Shown in pieces: positions 5,933 to 7,095 of a DNA stretch of 7,095 nt. The notes under the pieces were generated by a model, which ran no database searches, was not told the DNA's origin, and worked only from the letters and a program-made list of their open reading frames with translations. Position 1 is the stretch's first letter. The number at the start of each line of letters is the position of its first letter. The translations under genes and the position numbers were made by a program. Where the stretch lies: positions 1-7,095 of the forward strand of contig DODH01000239.1 of NCBI GenBank assembly GCA_003545625.1, read 5' to 3'. This DNA comes from Nitrospina sp. GTDB taxonomy: Bacteria; Nitrospinota; Nitrospinia; Nitrospinales; VA-1.

Positions 5933-7095
5933 GCCATCACTTTCGTTTTCTGGGTCAGCTGGATACGTGATTGGTTAATGAGGCTGAACAGTTCTCTCCC
6001 ATCCCTGGGATAGACAGAAAGACCCCATTGGGTTTGGGCCTCCATGGAAGCTCCGTTGATATTAAGCGGTTTGTGTTCAAGCAGGTGTTTCAGTTTCGAT
6101 ATCAAGCGTTCCACCTCTTTCTGGCCTCGATCCATAAGCATGATCAGGAAACAGGTTTCCGACAAGCGGAAAATAAATTTGGGGGATGGAATCAATTTTG
6201 AGAACAGGGCCATCAATTGTTTAAGGTAGGCGTCGCCCCGGTCTACACCGTGGATTTCATAAAGTTCCGTAAGGTTGGTGATGTGGAAAGTAAGAAAAAA
6301 TACGGTACGGTTGGGCTGAAACACTTCTTCCGATACCGCAAGATTATGTTCCGTCAAAAACCGGTGATTGGGAACCCCGGTGACAGGGTCCAGGTTTTTG
6401 TCATAGATCCAGCGGTCTTTAGTATCTGTGCAGAACAGGGCGGAAGCCGCGGCAGAAACAACCAGTGCCAGTTTGTCCAGATCGGCGTGGGTCACTCCAT
6501 CGGGTTCTGAGGAACCGACCATAAGAACTCCGTAAAGGGTGTCGTTGAGTTGAATGGGCAGAGTAGCAACGCATTGCAGGTCTTCGGATTTTTCGTCCTC
6601 GGAAAACACAACCGTTTTCCGGCCTTCATGAATCTGTATAAGAAGGGGCGACCTGTTTTTTGCACAGGAACCCACCAGCCCCTTGCCAAAAAACACCCTG
6701 ATTTCAGAAAGATCGTGAGCAAAACCTCTATGGCCGATGATTCGTCCTTCCTGCTGGTTTTCCTCGAACCAGACTGTGGCGATGGCAGTGCAGGGAATCA
6801 GGGACGCGGGGATCTGTGTTAGCCGGTCGGCAACGGATGACCGGTCAGGTGATTCGGCGAGAAACCGGCAGTAGGAACTGATCTCCTGCAAAAACGGCGA
6901 TGGTTTTTCAGAATTGTCTTGGTTCTCGGGTTGCAGGTTCCATGCAATCTGTTGGGTGAAGTCAGCCAGTATTTTTTGCAGTTTGATGGAGAATTGGTAT
7001 CGTTCCTTGGAGTCTACTACCAGAACCGCTACTTGATTTTCATAAATTACAGGAAGGGAAATAAAATTTTTCAGCTCCTCATTTTTTTTGTAGAA
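5929..7095 (-). CDS. GAF-domain regulator with degenerate GGDEF domain (5' end outside window)
   Basis: 388 codons are visible with no in-frame stop up to the right edge, so the gene starts beyond 7095. A shorter reading from the TTG at 6891 would cut into a domain linker and is not the real start. Numbering from the first visible residue: 1-58 looks like the end of a GAF domain (FISLPVIYENQVAVLVVDSK), about 85-220 is a second GAF domain (FFGKGLVGSCAKNRSPLLI, LPIQLNDTLYGVLMVGS), and about 232-385 is GGDEF-like, opening with LDPVTGVPNHRFL. The catalytic RYGGDEF position reads RLSETCF (310-316), and no upstream RXXD inhibitory site is seen, so diguanylate cyclase activity is not expected. It probably acts as a sensor or binding protein. 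Its TGA overlaps the mreB start, which suggests coordinated synthesis with MreB. The GAF ligand is unknown. Confidence 0.88.
   Translation of the reverse strand, partial: FYKKNEELKNFISLPVIYENQVAVLVVDSKERYQFSIKLQKILADFTQQIAWNLQPENQDNSEKPSPFLQEISSYCRFLAESPDRSSVADRLTQIPASLIPCTAIATVWFEENQQEGRIIGHRGFAHDLSEIRVFFGKGLVGSCAKNRSPLLIQIHEGRKTVVFSEDEKSEDLQCVATLPIQLNDTLYGVLMVGSSEPDGVTHADLDKLALVVSAAASALFCTDTKDRWIYDKNLDPVTGVPNHRFLTEHNLAVSEEVFQPNRTVFFLTFHITNLTELYEIHGVDRGDAYLKQLMALFSKLIPSPKFIFRLSETCFLIMLMDRGQKEVERLISKLKHLLEHKPLNINGASMEAQTQWGLSVYPRDGRELFSLINQSRIQLTQKTKVMA

Overview
All recognisable genes in this window lie on the minus strand, so transcription runs from high to low coordinates. The gene set is Gram-negative in character: a signal-peptide thioredoxin, a lipoprotein and an MreB. 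Base composition is close to balanced. The combination of an FGE-like/CcdA fusion, small Fe-S proteins and a JAMM peptidase suggests an uncultured or Nitrospinota-like lineage. That placement is inference from gene content only; no phylogenetic marker was tested.

Layout in transcription order. (1) 7095-5929: a regulator with GAF domains and a GGDEF-like domain that has lost its catalytic signature; its 5' end lies outside the window. (2) 5932-4898: mreB, overlapping gene 1 by ATGA. (3) 4847-4518: a cysteine-rich, probably zinc-binding protein of unknown function. (4) 4517-4269: a 249-bp non-coding stretch with several hairpins and a diverged repeat. (5) 4268-3156: a 2Fe-2S ferredoxin, a JAMM metallopeptidase and a 2[4Fe-4S] ferredoxin. 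(6) 3026-2805: a small NifU-type Fe-S scaffold. (7) 2628-305: a TlpA-like thioredoxin followed by a protein fusing a periplasmic FGE-like domain to a CcdA electron transporter. (8) 116-1: the start of a lipoprotein gene, cut by the window edge and preceded by a good promoter and ribosome binding site.

How the genes may work together. TlpA and CcdA form a standard thiol-redox pair: CcdA carries reducing equivalents across the membrane and TlpA uses them on periplasmic disulfides, for example during cytochrome c or metal-site assembly. The ferredoxins, NifU-type scaffold and JAMM protein form a neighbouring Fe-S and possibly sulfur-transfer block. MreB is tied to the GAF/GGDEF-like regulator by overlapping reading frames, and no mreC is visible downstream.

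The most unusual feature is a family of about 100-bp intergenic elements. Three clear copies (A 205-304 inverted, B 2643-2743, C 3056-3155) each carry at both ends a 15-nt hairpin of the form CCRGCG-NNN-CGCYGG. The hairpins differ by paired, compensating substitutions. The cores share an AGCCGAG word and paired TAGCAA/TTGCTA words. A fourth, diverged core lies at about 4466-4527 and appears to supply the stop codon of the cysteine-rich gene. Copies A and C abut stop codons exactly.
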